Origin: an uncultured Bacilli bacterium | GTDB taxonomy: Bacteria; Bacillota_I; Bacilli_A; RF39; UBA660 | Assembly (NCBI GenBank): GCA_944329425.1 | Contig: CALVIG010000006.1 | Location: 1-64,000 of the forward strand | Length of the DNA stretch: 64,000 bases | Direction: 5' to 3' | Shown: piece after piece, positions 51,282-61,312 of the stretch | Numbering within the stretch: the first letter of the stretch is position 1 | How the letters are laid out: every line of letters begins with the position of its first letter | The notes under the pieces: model-generated | What the model was told of the DNA's origin: nothing | What the model saw: the letters and a program-made list of their open reading frames with translations, nothing else | The model's database searches: none | Translations under genes and position numbers: made by a program

Positions 51282-52928
51282 ATGAGTAAGATTAAGATTT
51301 TTGCTTTGGGCGGCCTTAACGAAGAAGGAAAAAACATGTATGTTGTTAAGGTTGATTCAGATATTTTTATTTTTGATGCGGGTTTAAAGTATGCTAGTGA
51401 TAAGCTTTTAGGAGTTGATTACGTTATACCTAACTTTGATTACATAAAGGAAAACTTAAAAAACATAAAAGGTTTATTTATTACTCATGGTCATGAGAAA
51501 AACATGGGTGCGGTATGTGACATAGTAAGGGAAGTTCCTAATTTGAAGGTCTATGCAACAAAATTTACGGCTAATTTGTTAAAAAAAGAGTTAGATGACT
51601 CTAATATTTCTTATAACAATTTGGTTGTGATTGATCCACATAAGCAAATTAAGTTCGGAAAGAATAGTATTTTTCCGGTCAGGTTAACGCATTCTATACC
51701 AGATAACGTTGGATATGCTTTAAACACTTTGGATGGAACCATTTTTTATACCGGAAATTACGTATTTGATGCTACCATGTTAGGACCTTACAAAGCTGAT
51801 ATTGGTAAGTTAGCATACATAGGTAAACAAGGAGTTTTATGCTTAATGGGAGAATCAATGTACGCTGATAAAATTGGTTACACTTCTCCAAAAAACAGAA
51901 TAGATAAACTTATTAGGGATACCATAAACAAAACGGAAAACAGGATTATCGTTACCGTGTTTACCGCTCACGTATCTAGAATGGAAGAGTTATTTAACGA
52001 AATATCTAAAACAACCAGAAGGGTTGTTGTAATGGGACATAAATTACAAGGAATCATTAATAACATCTTGGATCATAACTACATTAAGTTTGATCGTGAT
52101 AGGATTGGTGATCTTAGTAACATAAACGATAAAGACGCGATAATTTTAATTTCTAACGAAAGAGAAAAACCGTTTATGAACTTAAACAGAATAATAAATG
52201 GTTATGATAAATTCGTTAAAGTAAAACCAACTGATACTTTCCTTTTTATGGAACCTATTAATGATTATAACGAAAAGCTTGCCATTAAGGTTGTTGATGA
52301 TATTTCTAAGTTAGGCGCATCGGTCGTAACGATGTCTAGAAAAGATAATCTTCTTCACCATGCTTCAAGTGAGGATATAATGCTTATGCTTGATTTAATG
52401 AATCCTAAGTATTACATGCCAGTTATCGGTGAGTACAGGCACATGGTTGCTAACGCTAAATGTGCTAGTCACGTCGGTATGAAAAAAGAAAATATTTTAC
52501 TAAAGCAAAATGGTGACGTGGTTAACTTTGTTAATGGGGAACTAAAAGACGTACATGAAAGAGTAAAAGTAGATGATGTTTTAATAGATGGTAATTCGTC
52601 ACAAGACATTGGTGAATTGGTTTTAAAAGATAGGGAGTTGTTATCAGATAATGGTATCGTAATTATTTGTGCTACCCTAGATAAAAGAACTAAAGAAATA
52701 TTAGCAATGCCAGAAATATTAACAAGAGGTTTTATCTACGTTAAGGAAAGTGCTGATTTAATAGATGAAATGAAAAGAATTTCGTTAGAAGTTATTAATG
52801 AAAACACAACCGACAATTACGTTGAGTATAACAAGATTAAACTTGGTATAAGAGATAGATTAAGTAAGTACTTGTATGATGAAACCGAGTGTAAACCAAT
52901 GATAATTACCGTAATTCAAGAAGTATAA
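51282..52928 (+). CDS. RNase J family protein with degenerate active site
   Basis: 548 residues with complete RNase J layout (metallo-beta-lactamase, beta-CASP and C-terminal domains). The core motif HxHxDH reads HGHEKN (His69, His71 kept; Asp to Lys73, His to Asn74). The TGD metal Asp is Asn in FYTGNYVFD, and HGEYR is IGEYR. The LTHSIPDNVGYAL and LHHASSED regions are kept. B. subtilis RNase J2 is likewise a weaker partner of J1, so this could be a J2-type subunit or a non-catalytic RNA-binding paralogue. AAGGAGGG precedes the ATG. No second RNase J is in the window. Confidence 0.85.
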   Translation: MSKIKIFALGGLNEEGKNMYVVKVDSDIFIFDAGLKYASDKLLGVDYVIPNFDYIKENLKNIKGLFITHGHEKNMGAVCDIVREVPNLKVYATKFTANLLKKELDDSNISYNNLVVIDPHKQIKFGKNSIFPVRLTHSIPDNVGYALNTLDGTIFYTGNYVFDATMLGPYKADIGKLAYIGKQGVLCLMGESMYADKIGYTSPKNRIDKLIRDTINKTENRIIVTVFTAHVSRMEELFNEISKTTRRVVVMGHKLQGIINNILDHNYIKFDRDRIGDLSNINDKDAIILISNEREKPFMNLNRIINGYDKFVKVKPTDTFLFMEPINDYNEKLAIKVVDDISKLGASVVTMSRKDNLLHHASSEDIMLMLDLMNPKYYMPVIGEYRHMVANAKCASHVGMKKENILLKQNGDVVNFVNGELKDVHERVKVDDVLIDGNSSQDIGELVLKDRELLSDNGIVIICATLDKRTKEILAMPEILTRGFIYVKESADLIDEMKRISLEVINENTTDNYVEYNKIKLGIRDRLSKYLYDETECKPMIITVIQEV

Positions 52929-52947
52929 ATTACTTATACTTCTTTTT
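52919..52947 (+). terminator. Terminator of the RNase J-like gene
   Basis: AGAAGTATAA with TTATACTTCT (52919-52928, 52934-52943), then TTTTTATT. Confidence 0.8.
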
Positions 52948-53005
52948 ATTTATTTGACATTAAACAATAAAATTGGTATTATTTAGATAGATACTAGGAG
53001 GTATT

Positions 53006-53884
53006 ATGAGAGCAGATTGTTTATATAGTTTGATTGGCCTTCCTGTTGGCTCATCAAAAGAAAGAATAGATGAGAGGATAGAAATATTAGAAGGATTATT
53101 AAAGAGAAACAAAAATCCTGAGTCTCAAAAAGTAATGGAAAACATAATGACCGAATATAATAAAATGATTGCTGATAAACAAGCATATGATAAAGCATCA
53201 CGGTTTGAATATTCGTTTACTGATATGGTTAATGAGCATTCATTAGAATTAAAACAAAAAGTAAATGATAGTAATATTTATCGTTTGGTTACTAATAATC
53301 AAGAAGCTGAAGTTAATTACAAAGACGAAGACGGTTTTGATGCTAAAAAGAAGGATAAATCAGTAATAAATTATAAGGTTTATAAAAAAAATAATAGAAA
53401 ACCTATACAAGCTAAAAAAGTTAAGATTAAAAAAATTGCAGGTAAGGCTATAGCAGGAGTATTAGTTGCTGTATGTGCCTTTGGAGGTTATAAAGCAATA
53501 AGTAATTACTTAGACAAAAAGGACGCTGATTATAACGTTTGTGTGTCATGCGTGGTAGAGGAAGGTGATACCTATGGACTTTACGAAGATACTTATGGTC
53601 TTAAGGACATTGGTTTTTCTTACTATGAATTATCTGGATTTCAAAGGCAAGAGGCTTCACATGGTGAACCAAAGTTTGTTGCAGCAGGTGATATCATAAT
53701 TGGAAGAACAACTAAAGAAAACGCCGATAAGTTAGTTGCGGAAGGCAAAGGTAAAATAATAAGCCTTGAAGAGGCAGTTGAGTTATTGGGAGAAAATAGT
53801 TCTTTAAAAGGTGAGCTAAAAGAAGCGGCTATGGGTAATAGTGATATCGTGTTTTACGTCCCAACCGATCAAAAAACAATGTAG
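53006..53884 (+). CDS. Membrane protein with J-like head and LysM-like tail
   Basis: 292 residues, not a named family. The N-terminus (1-70, CLYSLIGLPVGSSKERIDER) resembles the start of a J domain but lacks HPD. A basic linker leads to a membrane segment (about 146-166, KAIAGVLVAVCAFGGYKAI). The outside part has EEGDTYGLYEDTYG, GEPKFVAAGDIIIGR, which recalls a LysM fold that binds peptidoglycan. It would link the cytoplasm to the wall. AGGAGG lies 6 nt before the ATG; promoter TTGACA-17-TATTAT upstream. Confidence 0.6.
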   Translation: MRADCLYSLIGLPVGSSKERIDERIEILEGLLKRNKNPESQKVMENIMTEYNKMIADKQAYDKASRFEYSFTDMVNEHSLELKQKVNDSNIYRLVTNNQEAEVNYKDEDGFDAKKKDKSVINYKVYKKNNRKPIQAKKVKIKKIAGKAIAGVLVAVCAFGGYKAISNYLDKKDADYNVCVSCVVEEGDTYGLYEDTYGLKDIGFSYYELSGFQRQEASHGEPKFVAAGDIIIGRTTKENADKLVAEGKGKIISLEEAVELLGENSSLKGELKEAAMGNSDIVFYVPTDQKTM

Positions 53885-53915
53885 AAAAAAGTGATATTTT
53901 GTCACTTTTTTATTT
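53885..53915 (+). terminator. Terminator of the 53006 gene
   Basis: AAAAAAGTGA with TCACTTTTTT (53885-53894, 53902-53911). Confidence 0.85.
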
Positions 53916-53980
53916 TTTTTTGTAATATTTTGTTATTTTGTGCTATAATTAACTGGTTAATTAAAAAGGAAGGTGTATTT

Positions 53981-55795
53981 ATGGAAATAAGAAACGTTGC
54001 GATTATTGCTCACGTTGACCATGGTAAAACAACGCTTGTAAACCAGTTACTTGAGCAGTCAGATACTTTAAGAGATAACCAGCATATAGCAGATAGAGCA
54101 ATGGATTCTAATGATATAGAAAAAGAAAGAGGAATTACGATACTTGCTAAAACAACGGCAATTAATTACAAAAATTACCGCATTAATATTTTGGATACTC
54201 CAGGACACGCTGATTTTGGTGGTGAAGTTGAAAGAATAATGCACATGGTGGATGGTGTGTTATTGGTTGTGGATGCTTATGAAGGTACCATGCCTCAAAC
54301 AAGGTTCGTGTTAAAGAAGGCTTTAGAAGCAGGGGTAAAACCAATCGTTGCAATAAACAAGGTTGATAAACCATCTACTAGAATACCTGAGGTTTTAGAT
54401 GAAGTTCTAGAATTATTTATTGAGCTTGGTGCAAATGATGATCAACTTGATTTCCCGGTTGTTTATGTTTCTGCCCTTGAGGGAACCTCAAGTTTAAGTG
54501 CGGATTTAAGCACCCAAGAGCATACCATGAATCCTGTTTTAGATATGATTGTTAACAACATACCAGCACCATCAATGGATTCGGATTCTCCTTTGCAATT
54601 TCAACCAGCATTGTTAGATTATAATGACTACGTGGGAAGAATTGGTATCGGAAGGGTAGTAAGAGGAACGATGAAGGTAAATGAAAACGTTTCTTGCGTT
54701 AGGTTAGATGGTACGATAAAACAATTTAGAATACAAAAATTATTTGGTTTTTTAGGACTTAAACGTATTGAAATAAACGAAGCTCACGCTGGTGAAATCG
54801 TTGCAATTGCGGGTCTTCCAGACATATCCGTTGGGGAAACGGTTTGTACCGTTGGAATGGAAGAAGCCCTACCACAACTTAGAATTGATGAACCAACTCT
54901 TCAGATGACTTTTGGGGTTAATAATTCTCCTTTTGCGGGTCGTGAAGGAAAGTTTGTAACCGCAAGAAAACTTGAAGAAAGACTTATGAAGGAAACCCAA
55001 AGGGACGTTTCTTTAAGAGTAAGACAAAACGATACTGAAAGCTGGATAGTATCAGGTCGTGGTGAGTTACATTTATCTATTTTAATTGAAAACATGAGAA
55101 GACAAGGTTATGAGCTTCAAGTATCAAAACCTGAAGTAATCGTAAAAGAAGTAGATGGTGTTAAGTGTGAACCATACGAAGATTTACAATTAGAAGTTCC
55201 TGAAGAAAACGTGGGGCCGGTAATTGAGGCTTTAGGTACCAGGGGTGGTATCATGGAAAACATGCATAACGTTCAAAATCTAGTAAGGTTAAATTACACC
55301 ATTCCATCACGCGGGTTAATTGGGTTTATGACTGACTTTATGACGATGACGAAGGGTTATGGAATTATTAACCATACCTTTAAAGAATACATGCCAATGG
55401 CTGATGCGGTAGTTGGTGAAAGAAAACTAGGTGTTTTGGTTTCAATGGAAAACGGAAAAGCTTCAGCTTATGGTTTGGGTCAACTAGAAGATAGGGGAAT
55501 AATGTTTATCGAACCTGGTTGTGAGGTTTACGAAGGCATGATCGTAGGAGAAAACAACAGGGAAAACGATTTAGCGGTTAACGTGGTAAAACAAAAACAA
55601 CAAACCAACACAAGAAGTGCGGGTAAAGATCATACCGTTGTTTTAAAAAGGCCAAGAAAGTTAACTTTGGAAGTATGTTTAGATTACATTAATCAAGATG
55701 AATTAGTGGAAATCACACCTTTAAATTTTAGAATGAGAAAAAGAATTTTAAACACGGAAGAAAGAAAGAAGTTTGACGCTAGAAACAAAGCATAA
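53981..55795 (+). CDS. typA: Ribosome-associated GTPase TypA/BipA
   Basis: Translational GTPase involved in ribosome assembly and stress or cold growth. 604 residues; ATG 53981 with AAGGAAGGTG upstream. An in-frame start at 53891 would add a hydrophobic, implausible leader. G domain: [45 protein letters not shown]. Then domain II, the EF-G III/V-like domains and the BipA-specific C-terminus ([20 protein letters not shown] in part). Terminator is shared with the convergent kinase gene. Confidence 0.96.
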   Translation: MEIRNVAIIAHVDHGKTTLVNQLLEQSDTLRDNQHIADRAMDSNDIEKERGITILAKTTAINYKNYRINILDTPGHADFGGEVERIMHMVDGVLLVVDAYEGTMPQTRFVLKKALEAGVKPIVAINKVDKPSTRIPEVLDEVLELFIELGANDDQLDFPVVYVSALEGTSSLSADLSTQEHTMNPVLDMIVNNIPAPSMDSDSPLQFQPALLDYNDYVGRIGIGRVVRGTMKVNENVSCVRLDGTIKQFRIQKLFGFLGLKRIEINEAHAGEIVAIAGLPDISVGETVCTVGMEEALPQLRIDEPTLQMTFGVNNSPFAGREGKFVTARKLEERLMKETQRDVSLRVRQNDTESWIVSGRGELHLSILIENMRRQGYELQVSKPEVIVKEVDGVKCEPYEDLQLEVPEENVGPVIEALGTRGGIMENMHNVQNLVRLNYTIPSRGLIGFMTDFMTMTKGYGIINHTFKEYMPMADAVVGERKLGVLVSMENGKASAYGLGQLEDRGIMFIEPGCEVYEGMIVGENNRENDLAVNVVKQKQQTNTRSAGKDHTVVLKRPRKLTLEVCLDYINQDELVEITPLNFRMRKRILNTEERKKFDARNKA

Positions 55796-55819
55796 AAAAG
55801 CCTATAACTAGGCTTTTTT
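55794..55819. terminator. Bidirectional terminator after typA
   Basis: AAAAAAGCCTA-TAAC-TAGGCTTTTTT between convergent genes, overlapping the stop codons of both. Confidence 0.88.
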
Positions 55820-56705
55820 AATTGTTTTTAATACTATCAAGGACTAAGCTAATTCCATCTTTAACGTCTTTGTTAAAAGCTTTATTTATTTCATCATCAA
55901 CGTATATACCCTTATCTTGGTAGATTGTTTTTCTTAAGTCTGGGTATGGTTTAGATATTAATTTTTTTAAACACCAATTTCTAAAACTTTCATTTTTTAA
56001 AAGGTAACTAATTATATCATAGTTATCCGTTGACTCTTTGGCAAAAAGTAATACAGAAGAATATTTTTTACATTCACGAAGCATACCGTTATCATAAAGC
56101 GGACATATCCTTATGTTCTTTTTTCCTTTTATGACTTTAAAATTCTTTGGGAACCTATCTTGGTTATCAGTTAAAATATCAACTAACAAGGCTTTTCTAA
56201 CGAACGCATCTTGGTTTATTTTATATGCCTTTTCTACTAAATCTTTTACTTGTATGCTTTGTTTTCCTCTAACTTCATAATAATCCAGTAAGAATTCGTC
56301 TAATGATAAGAAGCTAGGACTTAAAAGGTAAACGTTACCTTGGAATACCGCAACGTCATTATTGGCACAGGGTATATCTAACCACTTACATAAACACTTA
56401 AATAAAAGTTCGTTTTGTATTTCTTCATAATCAGCTTGTTTTAACAAAACCCTACTCCCGTTACTTAATAGCATCCAAAAGGCTTCGCTGTGCCCGTCGG
56501 TTTTTAAATCTGATATTATGTAAGGTTCATTATCAAGCACTAAAAAACCATTATTATCCCTTTTGATGGTGTGGGGAAGTTTGTTTTTTGAGCTTTTATT
56601 TATATGGTAAGAATCAAAAAAATCACGTATTTTATTTACGTACACTTCATCATAATTATCATCATATAACTTGTTTTCTTCTAACGTTTTAATTATTTTT
56701 TCCAT
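55818..56705 (-). CDS. HipA/CtkA-like protein kinase (pair member 1)
   Basis: 295 residues. Kinase signature of the HipA/CtkA fold: Lys89 in RVLLKQ, Glu-rich helix NELLFKCLCKWLDIP, catalytic loop DILTDNQDRFPKN (Asp and Asn/Asp about 176-188) and the metal-binding CPLYDNG (Asp205). It is shorter than HipA (about 440) and lacks the HipA N-terminal subdomain, like CtkA of Helicobacter. An N-terminal ENKLYDD and linker of about 70 residues is shared with the neighbour. No hipB-type HTH gene is near. Target unknown. Ribosome site AAGGTGAT. Confidence 0.75.
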   Translation of the reverse strand: MEKIIKTLEENKLYDDNYDEVYVNKIRDFFDSYHINKSSKNKLPHTIKRDNNGFLVLDNEPYIISDLKTDGHSEAFWMLLSNGSRVLLKQADYEEIQNELLFKCLCKWLDIPCANNDVAVFQGNVYLLSPSFLSLDEFLLDYYEVRGKQSIQVKDLVEKAYKINQDAFVRKALLVDILTDNQDRFPKNFKVIKGKKNIRICPLYDNGMLRECKKYSSVLLFAKESTDNYDIISYLLKNESFRNWCLKKLISKPYPDLRKTIYQDKGIYVDDEINKAFNKDVKDGISLVLDSIKNN

Positions 56706-56745
56706 TTTATCACCTTCAGCATTTAAGTTATTTTTTAATATATAA

Positions 56746-57738
56746 CTATTTATATTTATAATTATCTAATATAATTGATTTGCCATCGTTTATTGTTTTA
56801 TTAAAACTTTCTACAACTTCATCATCAACGTATATTTTTTTATCACGATATATCATTTCTCTAAAGTCTGGTACTTGTTTTAATAGAATTTTTTCTAAAC
56901 ACCAATTTCTAAATTCGTTATCTTTTAGTAGATAATTTATAATATCATCATAATTTGTACTATCATTAATAGAAGGTAGCATTTTAAAGCATAATGACTC
57001 ACCATTTATGCCAAGTATTTCATGATCAAATAAAGGACATGGTCTAATTCCTTCTTTTCCATTAATGATTTTTATGTTTCGCGGGAACCTATCTTGGTTT
57101 TGTGCTAATATATCCACTAGTAAAACTCTTCTTATAAAAAAACTTTGCTTTATTCTATCTGCCATTTTAATTAATTGCTCAATGTCTAGGTGTTTGGTAA
57201 AGTCTCTATAAAAGCGACTTTCTATGGGTTCATATTCCGTTAAAGACGCGGAGTCTTCTTCTAATAATTTTTTAATATTTAATGATGTACTTGTTGTACC
57301 ATTATAGTAATTTAACGCTTTTTCATTTATTCCTAGAAAACTTGGACTAACAAGAAATTTTGTGCTTCCTAAGTAACAGGCATCAACATCTACACACGGA
57401 ATATCAAGCCAATTACATAGATATTTGAAAAGTAATTCATTTTGTATTTTTATCCAATTAAGGTTTTTAAGTAGAGCCCTACATCCGTTATCAAATAATA
57501 ACCAATATTTTAGGTTATGCCCTTCTTCTTTTTTTCTAGATATTATGTATGGGACTGATTCTATCATTAAAAAACCATCATCACTTCTTACAATGTTTTC
57601 AGGCAGGGTATTTATATGACTTTTATTCATTTTGTAGTTCTTTAGAAAGTCATCAATTTCATTTGTGTCAAGAATACCACGCTCATCATCATATAACTCA
57701 TTTTCTTTTAGAATGCTAATAATTTTATTTTTATTCAT
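56746..57738 (-). CDS. HipA/CtkA-like protein kinase (pair member 2)
   Basis: 330 residues, clearly a tandem paralogue of the gene at 55818: ENELYDD, PYIISRKKEEGHNLKYWLL, ALLKNLNW, IQNELLFKYLCNWLDIPC, LLVDILAQNQDRFPRNIK, and the shared end FREMIYRDKKIYVDDE. Differences: an about 35-residue insertion around 155-195 and CPLFDHE instead of CPLYDNG, which may alter metal binding. It is transcribed first, 40 bp before its paralogue. AAGGAAAG precedes the ATG. Divergent from nifJ. Confidence 0.75.
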   Translation of the reverse strand: MNKNKIISILKENELYDDERGILDTNEIDDFLKNYKMNKSHINTLPENIVRSDDGFLMIESVPYIISRKKEEGHNLKYWLLFDNGCRALLKNLNWIKIQNELLFKYLCNWLDIPCVDVDACYLGSTKFLVSPSFLGINEKALNYYNGTTSTSLNIKKLLEEDSASLTEYEPIESRFYRDFTKHLDIEQLIKMADRIKQSFFIRRVLLVDILAQNQDRFPRNIKIINGKEGIRPCPLFDHEILGINGESLCFKMLPSINDSTNYDDIINYLLKDNEFRNWCLEKILLKQVPDFREMIYRDKKIYVDDEVVESFNKTINDGKSIILDNYKYK

Positions 57739-57843
57739 ATTCTTTCCTTCTTTAAGCAGTTAGTTTATCACATTCTTTTGTGATTTGCAATTGTTATTTA
57801 ATTTGAATTATATTATAATAAAAATGATAGAGGGTGTATATTT

Positions 57844-60800
57844 ATGAAAAAATATAAGGTAATGGATGGTAATGAAGCTTGTAGTTACATATCGTATTTA
57901 TTTAGCGAACTGGCCGGAATCTATCCTATAACGCCTGCGTCTACAATGGCGGAAAAAGTAGATGAATTAGCTGGTAAAGGTTTTAATAATTTGTATGGCT
58001 TCCCGGTTAAAGTTGTTGAAATGCAAAGTGAGGCAGGTGCTATAGCATTGGTTCATGGGGCCCTTCAAGCAGGAACTTTAGCAACCTCTTACACGGCATC
58101 TCAAGGCCTTCTTTTAATGATACCTAACATGTATAAAATAGCGGGTGAATGTCTTCCTTGCGTTATAAACGTAGCGGCAAGGTCTCTTGCAACCCATGCT
58201 TTAAGTATTATGGGAGACCATCAAGATGTTTATGCCGTAAGACAAACCGGATTTGCCATGCTTGCTTCTTCAAACGTTCAAGACGTAATGAACCTAACCG
58301 CGGTTAGTTATTTATCTACATTAAGAGCAAAGGTACCTTTCGTTAACTTTTTTGATGGTTTTAGAACTAGTCATGAACTTAAAAAAATAGAGGTTTTGGA
58401 TGGAGCGGATTTAAAATACTTAATCGATCGTAAGGCTTTAAACGAGTTTAAGAATAATAGCATGCTATCAAAAAAAGTCATTAGGGGAACAACCGAAAAC
58501 GATGATATATACTTTCAAAATACGGAAGCTAGAAACACTTTATATGATGATGCGGCAGATATTGTTAATGATTACATGGGTAAGATAAATGCCATAACTA
58601 AAAAGGATTATAAACCTTTTAATTATTACGGAAGTAAAAACGCAAGTAAAATAATAGTTGCTATGGGTTCGGTATGCGATACCATAAAGCAAGTAATTGA
58701 TAATGAAGAAGAGGAGCTTGGACTTGTTGAGGTTCATTTGTATAGACCTTTTAGCAAAAAGTATTTTCTTAACGTTATTCCAAAGACCGTTAAGAAAATC
58801 GCGGTATTAGATCGAACTAAAGAGCCAGGTAGTGCTGGAGAACCTTTGTACTTGGACGTTTGTTCAATGTTTACTGATTATGATATTTCACCTAAAATAA
58901 TTGGTGGAAGGTATGGTTTATCTAGCAAAAATACCGGGGTTAAGGAGATAAAGGCCGTTTATGATTTCTTGGATAGAAATGATTGTTTTACTGGTTTTAC
59001 GGTTGGTATAACAGATGATTTAACCAATAAAAGCATACCAGTTAATGATTATAAAATAAAGCAGCATGCAACTCGTTCTATTTTAATTTATGGTTATGGT
59101 TCTGATGGAATGGTTAGTGCTTCAAAAGACCTTATAACCATCTTAGGAAATCATACCGATGCTTTTGTACAAGGATATTTTGAGTATGATTCAAAAAAAT
59201 CAGGTGGGGTAACTAAGTCTCATTTAAGGGTATCGAAAAATGAAATAAATAGTCCTTACTACGTTGATAAAGCTAATATATTAGTAGTTACAAAAGATTC
59301 TTATTTATTAAGGTATGACGTGATTGATAAACTAAAGAAAAATGGTACTTTTATTCTTGTAACAACGCTTAACGAAAAAGAAATTATTAACTTTTTACCT
59401 TCAAAAATAAAACGTTACATTATTGATAATAACATTAAGTTTTACGTTATCGATGCTTTTAAAATAGCAAATGAAGAAGGAATTAGTAACAAGGTTTCTA
59501 TGATCGTTGAAACCGCCATCTTTAAGGTTGGTAACTTAGTTAATTATGATCAAATAAAGCTTAAGATAAAAGAACAAATAAAAAAACGTTTTATGAAAAA
59601 GGGAAATGATATAATTAATGCTAACTTAAACGCGGTTGACAGGGTGGATGATGCTTTAACCGAAGTGTTCATTGATATTAATACATTGGCTGAAGATGAA
59701 GAAGAAAATAACTTAACATTATGTAATGATAAAGTATTTAATTATGTATCTAAGTTAAAGGGTAACTTGTTAACGGTTAAGGATTTTGAAGAGCATAAAG
59801 ATGGATCGTTTATGCCAGCTACCACTAAGTATGAAAAAAGGAACATAGCGCAAATGCTACCTTGTTGGAATAAAGATACTTGCATAGAGTGTAACCAGTG
59901 TGCTTTGGCGTGCCCACACGCGGTTATAAGACCCTTTGTACTAACTAAAGAAGAGGTAGAAAAATATAATTTAGAAGGTAAGGTAGCACCATATAAAGGA
60001 AAGGATGATTTATTCTTTTACATGGGAATTTCAAGTGAGGATTGTACCGGATGTGGTGTTTGTAGTGAGGTTTGTCCATCTAAGGAAAAATCAATTACCA
60101 TGGTAGAGGAAAAAAACGCAAAAAGACAAAACACGGTATTACTTTTTGAAAACCAAAGTAATTTAGATAAAAAATTGGTTTCAGAAAAAACGATTAAAGG
60201 TTCCCAATTTAAAAAACCTTTATTTGAGTTTTCTGGTGCTTGCGCTGGATGTGGTCAAACTCCATACGTTAAATTATTAACCCAGCTTTTTGGTGATGGA
60301 TTAGTTATTGCAAACGCAACTGGTTGCTCATCGATATATGGTGGTTCACAGCCATCAATGCCTTATAACGTTTCTTGGGCTAACTCTTTATTTGAAGATA
60401 ACGCCGAGTTTGGATTAGGAATAAAAACGGGTGATGAACTTGCTAAGGAAAAAATAAAGCAGATATTAAATAATGCTGATTTATCTTCCGAAAACAGGTC
60501 GTTAGCGGATAAATGGTTAGAAAATCCGTCTGATTATGAAGCTTCACTTAACCTATTAAATAACTTTGATTATTCTGAAGCAATGGGACTAGAAAGAATA
60601 AAAGAGTACATAATGCCAAAAACGGTTTGGATAATAGGTGGTGATGGTTGGGCTTATGACATTGGTTACGGCGGATTAGACCACGTGTTAGCAAGTGGGC
60701 AGGACGTAAACGTTTTGGTTTTGGATACCGAGGTATATTCAAATACCGGTGGTCAAGCTTCAAAATCAACCAGAAGTGGAGCGGTAGCTAAGTTTTCTTC

Positions 60801-61254
60801 CTCAGGTAAAACCGGTAAGAAAAAGGATTTAGCAAGAATATTTATGTCGTATGAAGATGTTTACGTAGCAACGATTAGTTTGGGAGGTAACATGCAGCAA
60901 GCCATAAACGCATTAACGGAAGCTGTTAACCATAAAGGACCATCACTAGTTATCGCGTATGCTCCATGCATTACCCACGGCATTAAAACTGGTATGAAAA
61001 CAAGTATAAACGAAGAACGTTTAGCGGTTCAAAGTGGTTATTTTCCTATCTTTAGGTATGACCCTGATACCAGTACTTTAAAATTGGATTACAAGAACCC
61101 TGATTTTGATAAGTATGATGAATTACTAGAAAACGAAAACAGGTATTTAATGATAAAAACGGTTAATCCTGACCATGCCAAGGAACTTCTTAAAAAGAAT
61201 AAGGAAAATGCAATTAAAAGGTTTGAGTATTATAAAAACATGTCCGAAAAATAA
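57844..61254 (+). CDS. nifJ: Pyruvate:ferredoxin (flavodoxin) oxidoreductase
   Basis: Oxidises pyruvate to acetyl-CoA and CO2 and passes electrons to ferredoxin; a key anaerobic enzyme. 1136 residues, slightly under the usual 1170-1200. Domains in order: pyrimidine-binding IYPITPASTMAEKVDE, domain II, CoA-binding gamma domain near GSDGMVSASKDL, two 4Fe-4S sets CIECNQCALACPH and CTGCGVCSEVCPS, then the TPP domain with CAGCGQTPYVK, NATGCSSIYGG, GGDGWAYDIGYGG and TEVYSNTGGQ. Its terminator hairpin includes the stop codon. Divergent from the kinase pair. Confidence 0.96.
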   Translation: MKKYKVMDGNEACSYISYLFSELAGIYPITPASTMAEKVDELAGKGFNNLYGFPVKVVEMQSEAGAIALVHGALQAGTLATSYTASQGLLLMIPNMYKIAGECLPCVINVAARSLATHALSIMGDHQDVYAVRQTGFAMLASSNVQDVMNLTAVSYLSTLRAKVPFVNFFDGFRTSHELKKIEVLDGADLKYLIDRKALNEFKNNSMLSKKVIRGTTENDDIYFQNTEARNTLYDDAADIVNDYMGKINAITKKDYKPFNYYGSKNASKIIVAMGSVCDTIKQVIDNEEEELGLVEVHLYRPFSKKYFLNVIPKTVKKIAVLDRTKEPGSAGEPLYLDVCSMFTDYDISPKIIGGRYGLSSKNTGVKEIKAVYDFLDRNDCFTGFTVGITDDLTNKSIPVNDYKIKQHATRSILIYGYGSDGMVSASKDLITILGNHTDAFVQGYFEYDSKKSGGVTKSHLRVSKNEINSPYYVDKANILVVTKDSYLLRYDVIDKLKKNGTFILVTTLNEKEIINFLPSKIKRYIIDNNIKFYVIDAFKIANEEGISNKVSMIVETAIFKVGNLVNYDQIKLKIKEQIKKRFMKKGNDIINANLNAVDRVDDALTEVFIDINTLAEDEEENNLTLCNDKVFNYVSKLKGNLLTVKDFEEHKDGSFMPATTKYEKRNIAQMLPCWNKDTCIECNQCALACPHAVIRPFVLTKEEVEKYNLEGKVAPYKGKDDLFFYMGISSEDCTGCGVCSEVCPSKEKSITMVEEKNAKRQNTVLLFENQSNLDKKLVSEKTIKGSQFKKPLFEFSGACAGCGQTPYVKLLTQLFGDGLVIANATGCSSIYGGSQPSMPYNVSWANSLFEDNAEFGLGIKTGDELAKEKIKQILNNADLSSENRSLADKWLENPSDYEASLNLLNNFDYSEAMGLERIKEYIMPKTVWIIGGDGWAYDIGYGGLDHVLASGQDVNVLVLDTEVYSNTGGQASKSTRSGAVAKFSSSGKTGKKKDLARIFMSYEDVYVATISLGGNMQQAINALTEAVNHKGPSLVIAYAPCITHGIKTGMKTSINEERLAVQSGYFPIFRYDPDTSTLKLDYKNPDFDKYDELLENENRYLMIKTVNPDHAKELLKKNKENAIKRFEYYKNMSEK

Positions 61255-61275
61255 TTCTGGACATGTTTTTATTTT
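61234..61275 (+). terminator. nifJ terminator
   Basis: 12-bp stem AAAAACATGTCC with GGACATGTTTTT (61234-61245, 61259-61270). Confidence 0.85.
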
Positions 61276-61312
61276 TGTTGTATTATATATGACAAAAAAA
61301 GGGATGAAAAGT

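Noticed and set aside
53891-53980. N-terminal extension of TypA
   Set aside because: It would add a hydrophobic stretch inside the upstream terminator; the ribosome site AAGGAAGGTG fits the ATG at 53981 and the family start [15 protein letters not shown].
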